A stretch of 23,719 bases of DNA from an uncultured bacterium (GTDB lineage Bacteria > Cyanobacteriota > Vampirovibrionia > Gastranaerophilales > Gastranaerophilaceae): positions 1-23,719 of the forward strand of contig CABQIM010000018.1 in assembly GCA_902464375.1 (NCBI GenBank). The letters run 5' to 3'. The position numbers were made by a program, and so were the translations under genes. Numbering within the stretch: position 1 is the stretch's first letter; every line of letters begins with the position of its first letter. Shown here in pieces: positions 21,193 through 23,719 of this stretch. Below the pieces are notes generated by a model. The model ran no database searches. It was not told the origin of the DNA and saw only the letters and a program-made list of their open reading frames with translations.

Positions 21193-22869
21193 TTATCCGT
21201 CAACATAAAATACATCGCCCCATTTGTAAATTGTATCACCTACTAAAAAGCTATTTTCATCAAGCACTGTAACCTTTGTTCTTTTACCTTTTTGGAACAT
21301 TTTAAATGGTCTATGTCCTTTCTTTTGAGAAGGTGCAACCATTTTTATAGAACTTTGAGCTTCACCTCTTGCTACCCTTTGAGCTTTCGGAGCTTCTTTT
21401 TTCTTAACCTTCAACATATCTTGTATCTCTGCCAAAGTATCCGGATCAAGACGAGATGCGTCTATTGTTTTTATTGGTTTATCTTCTTCATTATGCTTAG
21501 ACTTAGCAATAATAATTTCCTTAACTTCTATTGAGCTATTATCATCTTCCTCAGTATTTTGCTCATTTTCATCCAAATTTACAAAATCATCATTGGTCGT
21601 TTCATCACTAGACTCAATTTCAGAGGGTATTTCTGCTTCAATATTATTTTCTGAGTCATTGTAGTTTTCAATTTCATCCGGCTCTTGATACATCTCATCC
21701 GAATAATTTTCTGTATTGTTTGTATCATAGGTGTTATCGGTATACGCTTCAAAATCTTCGTCTGCCATAGATTGAGGCTCTTCTTCCGAATCATCACCCT
21801 CTTCATAATAATCGGAATCGGAAGAATCATACTTATCGTCCGCTTCGACTACATCTTCGCTCCCCGTATAATCATAACTTTGAGGTTCCGGTTCTTCTAA
21901 TGTAGAAAATGCATCATCATTATCAACATTTTCTCCAACATTAGAATCCGCAGTTTCTGCTATTTCATCAAGTGGTTCTTCTGTCAAACATTCTTGATAA
22001 TCACCTTGCTCATTTTGAGTATCAAATTCGACTTCTTCATCAGAATCATTTTCTATATTTTCTTCGTAATTTTGTAATTCTTCTGCTTGTTCCGCCGTCT
22101 CTTGTTCAAAATCCTGCTCAGCATCATCTTCTGAATCTTGCACACTTTCACAATTCGAATTTATATTTTCTTCCAAAGTTTCTTCCGGACATTCTTCCGA
22201 AGCATTTTCTTGTAGAGTTTCTTCATTATCTAAAACTTCTTCACCACTTTGTTCTTCAACTACAAGTTTATCTATTGTCGTCAGCTCTTCTGAAGTTTCT
22301 TCTATATTTTCTTCTGCAACTTCTTCTACCGGCTCTTCTTCCTCAGCAGTTTCCGGCATAGGAATAACCACAGCAACAGTTTCCGGTTCCGGTTGTTCTG
22401 TGTTTTCTTGAATATCTTCAATTGGTTCTTTTATTTCTTCCGGTTCTTCTATAATCTCCGGCTGTACTTCTTCTACTTCCGATTCAGATTCTTCGATAGT
22501 TTCTTCTATAGGAATTTCAGAATCTTCAACTGCTTCAACATCCTCTACAATATGTTTTTCAGGAAGTAATGGAATCACTTGAACATCCGAATCAATAAGC
22601 TTTAGCATAAAATTTTCCACAGCGAAGCTTAAATCCGCATATCCCCTATATTTTTTATTCGCAAATCTTATAACAATTCGGTGATCTTCCGGCAAATCAA
22701 AACCCGTAATCCTAAGTGGAGCGTATCTGGTACCATAATCACTAACAAGTTTAATGAATTCAGCAATAATTACAGGCGAAATACAATAAATAGCTCGAAA
22801 CAGTCCGCTATATGCGACTTTATTGCCAAGATATTCTCCATTAATAATTATGCCCTTCAATTTGCGCAT
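21193..22869 (-). CDS. Large acidic protein: two folded ends joined by a Glu/Asp linker
   Basis: I do not recognise the family. Residues 1-105 look folded: a MRKLKGIIINGEYLGNKVAY start, a helix ISPVIIAEFIKLVSDYG, then strands ending DVQVIPLLP. Residues 106-450 are very rich in Glu and Asp with short repeats such as EEPVEEVAEENIEET, certainly disordered and highly negative. The C-terminal 104 residues turn basic: SRLDPDTLAEIQDMLKVKKK, QKKGHRPFKMFQKGKRTK, and a final beta-like VLDENSFLVGDTIYKWGDVF. No signal peptide or membrane helix. AGGTGG precedes the ATG. The bipartite charge could let the ends bind each other or a nucleic acid or ribosome; that is a guess. A nearby TATGAT (22893-22898) may be its -10 box. 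Confidence 0.8.
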   Translation of the reverse strand: MRKLKGIIINGEYLGNKVAYSGLFRAIYCISPVIIAEFIKLVSDYGTRYAPLRITGFDLPEDHRIVIRFANKKYRGYADLSFAVENFMLKLIDSDVQVIPLLPEKHIVEDVEAVEDSEIPIEETIEESESEVEEVQPEIIEEPEEIKEPIEDIQENTEQPEPETVAVVIPMPETAEEEEPVEEVAEENIEETSEELTTIDKLVVEEQSGEEVLDNEETLQENASEECPEETLEENINSNCESVQDSEDDAEQDFEQETAEQAEELQNYEENIENDSDEEVEFDTQNEQGDYQECLTEEPLDEIAETADSNVGENVDNDDAFSTLEEPEPQSYDYTGSEDVVEADDKYDSSDSDYYEEGDDSEEEPQSMADEDFEAYTDNTYDTNNTENYSDEMYQEPDEIENYNDSENNIEAEIPSEIESSDETTNDDFVNLDENEQNTEEDDNSSIEVKEIIIAKSKHNEEDKPIKTIDASRLDPDTLAEIQDMLKVKKKEAPKAQRVARGEAQSSIKMVAPSQKKGHRPFKMFQKGKRTKVTVLDENSFLVGDTIYKWGDVFYVDG

Positions 22870-23001
22870 TAATTTACCACCTATACATGTACATCATATT
22901 TAACGGCACATTTTCAAAAAACTTTAGAGAGGTGAGGTATATTTTTACAAATATTTACATCGCTTGGAGGAAATAGAGGCTTGGGTAAATCATTGAACTA
23001 A

Positions 23002-23026
23002 AAAAGACGGCTTTATGCCGTCTTTT
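23002..23026. terminator. Bidirectional rho-independent terminator
   Basis: A 10-bp stem, AAAAGACGGC with GCCGTCTTTT, and a TTTAT loop. The minus strand continues TTTTAG, ending the DUF378 gene, whose stop is 10 bases upstream on that strand. The 166-base stretch from 22870 to 23035 holds nothing else clear. Confidence 0.9.
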
Positions 23027-23035
23027 AAATTTTTA

Positions 23036-23269
23036 CTATATGTGGCAGTTGCCGTATTCGCAAGAGTCAGATGCGGTTCTATCACAATGATACATATACA
23101 TGCCAGCAACAATAGCACTAATACCAACAAGAGCGTACACAAACCTTGCCAGCAATGTCATTTCTCCGAATACAAATGCAACCAAATCAAAGCCGAATAT
23201 TCCCACTAAGCCCCAATTAAGAGCACCTACAAGCGTTAAGATATATGCGGTATACTTCAATATTTTCAT
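23036..23269 (-). CDS. DUF378 family membrane protein with a Cys-rich tail
   Basis: DUF378 proteins are small two-helix inner-membrane proteins of unknown function. The family pattern is plain: MKILKYTAYILTLVGALNWG, GLVGIFGFDLVAFVFGEMTL, then ARFVYALVGISAIVAGMYM, with the conserved LNWGL. I start at the ATG at 23269 because AAGGAGG lies six bases upstream; the longer frame from 23287 would start on the other side of that ribosome site. The 77-residue length is ordinary. The tail after the second helix, HCDRTASDSCEYGNCHI, has three cysteines and two histidines and is not part of the usual family core. A TATAAT on the minus strand at 23292-23297 is a likely -10. A terminator ends it. Confidence 0.9.
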   Translation of the reverse strand: MKILKYTAYILTLVGALNWGLVGIFGFDLVAFVFGEMTLLARFVYALVGISAIVAGMYMYHCDRTASDSCEYGNCHI

Positions 23270-23291
23270 TTCATACCTCCTTTTCATGAGT

Positions 23292-23297
23292 ATTATA
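23292..23297 (-). promoter_or_regulatory. Possible -10 box of the DUF378 gene
   Basis: A perfect TATAAT on the minus strand, 22 bases before the ATG at 23269. It has no TGn extension and only a poor -35 (TTTAA). Confidence 0.4.
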
Positions 23298-23366
23298 ACT
23301 GCCTTCGCTCTCTTTTAAATTAGAGTAAATGCCTAGTCCAAAAGGAGAATTTATATTCACAAAAAA

Positions 23367-23394
23367 AAAGATGACTGTTTGTGCAGTCATCTTT
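23367..23394 (-). terminator. Strong rho-independent terminator of the YjfB-like gene
   Basis: An 11-bp stem, AAAGATGACTG with CAGTCATCTTT, and a 6-base loop. On the minus strand it is followed by a run of Ts. It lies 22 bases after the stop at 23417. Confidence 0.92.
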
Positions 23395-23416
23395 ATCATA
23401 AGTATCAAATAGTCTG

Positions 23417-23614
23417 TTATAATAAATTCTCTATACTAGCATTCATCTCTTCAGTGCATTTTGCCAACGCTTCTGCCGAAATTTCCGCAGTATCTTGAAT
23501 CAAAGAACCTGCAATCAATTGTGATTGCTGTGACATTTTTAAACATTTTGCAGCATACTGTGCTTGAACTTCTGGAGTCAACGCACTGCCGTAACCTACT
23601 GAACTAATATCCAT
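23417..23614 (-). CDS. Small YjfB-like putative motility protein
   Basis: A 65-residue soluble helical protein. Its opening MDISSVGYGS and the pattern VQAQYAAKCLKMSQQSQLIAGSLIQ resemble the YjfB 'putative motility protein' family, which starts MDI and has a Lys/Gln/Leu-rich helix pair. The match is by eye and is weak. YjfB has no proven function; in Bacillus it is linked to the SigD regulon. I start at the ATG at 23614, which has AGAGGT eight bases upstream; a longer frame from 23653 has none. It stands alone, with its own promoter and strong terminator. The flagellar operon elsewhere in the window makes a motility link reasonable. Confidence 0.55.
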   Translation of the reverse strand: MDISSVGYGSALTPEVQAQYAAKCLKMSQQSQLIAGSLIQDTAEISAEALAKCTEEMNASIENLL

Positions 23615-23643
23615 AATATTACCTCTTGATCTGTGATAATTTA

Positions 23644-23672
23644 ATTGTAGCATTCTTTATACAAGTTTGCAA
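23644..23672 (-). promoter_or_regulatory. Promoter of the YjfB-like gene
   Basis: On the minus strand, TTGCAA (23672-23667) and TACAAT (23649-23644) are 17 bases apart, and TGC before the -10 gives the TGn extension. It is the best promoter in the window and looks like the vegetative type, not sigma-28. Confidence 0.65.
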
Positions 23673-23719
23673 TATGATTTATATAAAAGTTTATATTAAA
23701 AAAATGGGCGGATTTAAAA

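Noticed and set aside
21579..22361. Several overlapping frames opposite or inside the acidic protein gene
   Set aside because: They are shadows of the repetitive Glu/Asp codons, without starts or ribosome sites.

Overview
The window is AT-rich and gene-dense. It best fits the genome of a non-photosynthetic cyanobacterial relative of the Gastranaerophilales / Vampirovibrionia ('Melainabacteria') type. This is an inference from gene content. It rests on a yggS-sepF pair, a YvcK protein with N-terminal membrane helices, glgC, an orphan LamB/YcsF gene, a flagellar hook operon, and several small Gly/Ala-rich or low-complexity proteins that I do not recognise. There is no 16S gene or other decisive marker. 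A low-GC Firmicute is the main alternative.

Layout. 1-2243 (minus): pantothenate genes panB and panC, then a partial two-helix membrane protein. 2244-2530: a 60-bp tandem repeat and the yvcK terminator. 2531-4638 (minus): a pxpA-like gene and yvcK, two bases apart. 4712-6482: a divergent pair, an exported TPR/NHL protein (minus) and miaA (plus), both apparently leaderless. 6588-9631: a small ORF, a small membrane protein, glgC (minus) and a tandem-GNAT-like gene (plus, also apparently leaderless). 9632-10013: intergenic repeats. 10014-11322 (minus): yggS-sepF. 11658-15287 (minus): flagellar operon fliJ-fliK-flgD-flgE. 15609-16463 (minus): an aldolase-type DRE-TIM enzyme that looks C-terminally truncated. 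16571-18591: a HEAT-repeat protein coupled to a small membrane protein (plus), abutting a convergent small membrane protein. 18681-20714 (minus): a secreted trehalose-synthase-like GH13 enzyme. 20824-22869 (minus): an NPF-motif small protein and a large acidic protein. 23036-23614 (minus): a DUF378 membrane protein and a small YjfB-like putative motility protein.

How it fits together. The housekeeping genes cover coenzyme A precursor synthesis (panB, panC), tRNA modification (miaA), cell division (sepF with yggS), envelope or carbon control (yvcK), glycogen (glgC) and alpha-glucan or trehalose chemistry (the GH13 protein). The fliJKDE genes belong to rod and hook export and assembly, and the YjfB-like gene may be linked to motility. 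Translation starts are of two kinds. Most genes have clear Shine-Dalgarno sequences. Three have none, and instead place a TATAAT-like hexamer exactly six bases before the ATG.

The less ordinary material is: the candidate leaderless starts and frequent extended -10 (TGn) promoters; a family of dispersed palindromic repeats, including an inverted pair that resembles a BIME or small MITE; a group of lineage-specific proteins (bipartite acidic protein, NPF protein, N/Q-rich HEAT protein, small hydrophobic proteins); and an exported enzyme of a normally cytoplasmic family. No CRISPR array, tRNA, rRNA, intact transposase or recognisable defence system is visible.
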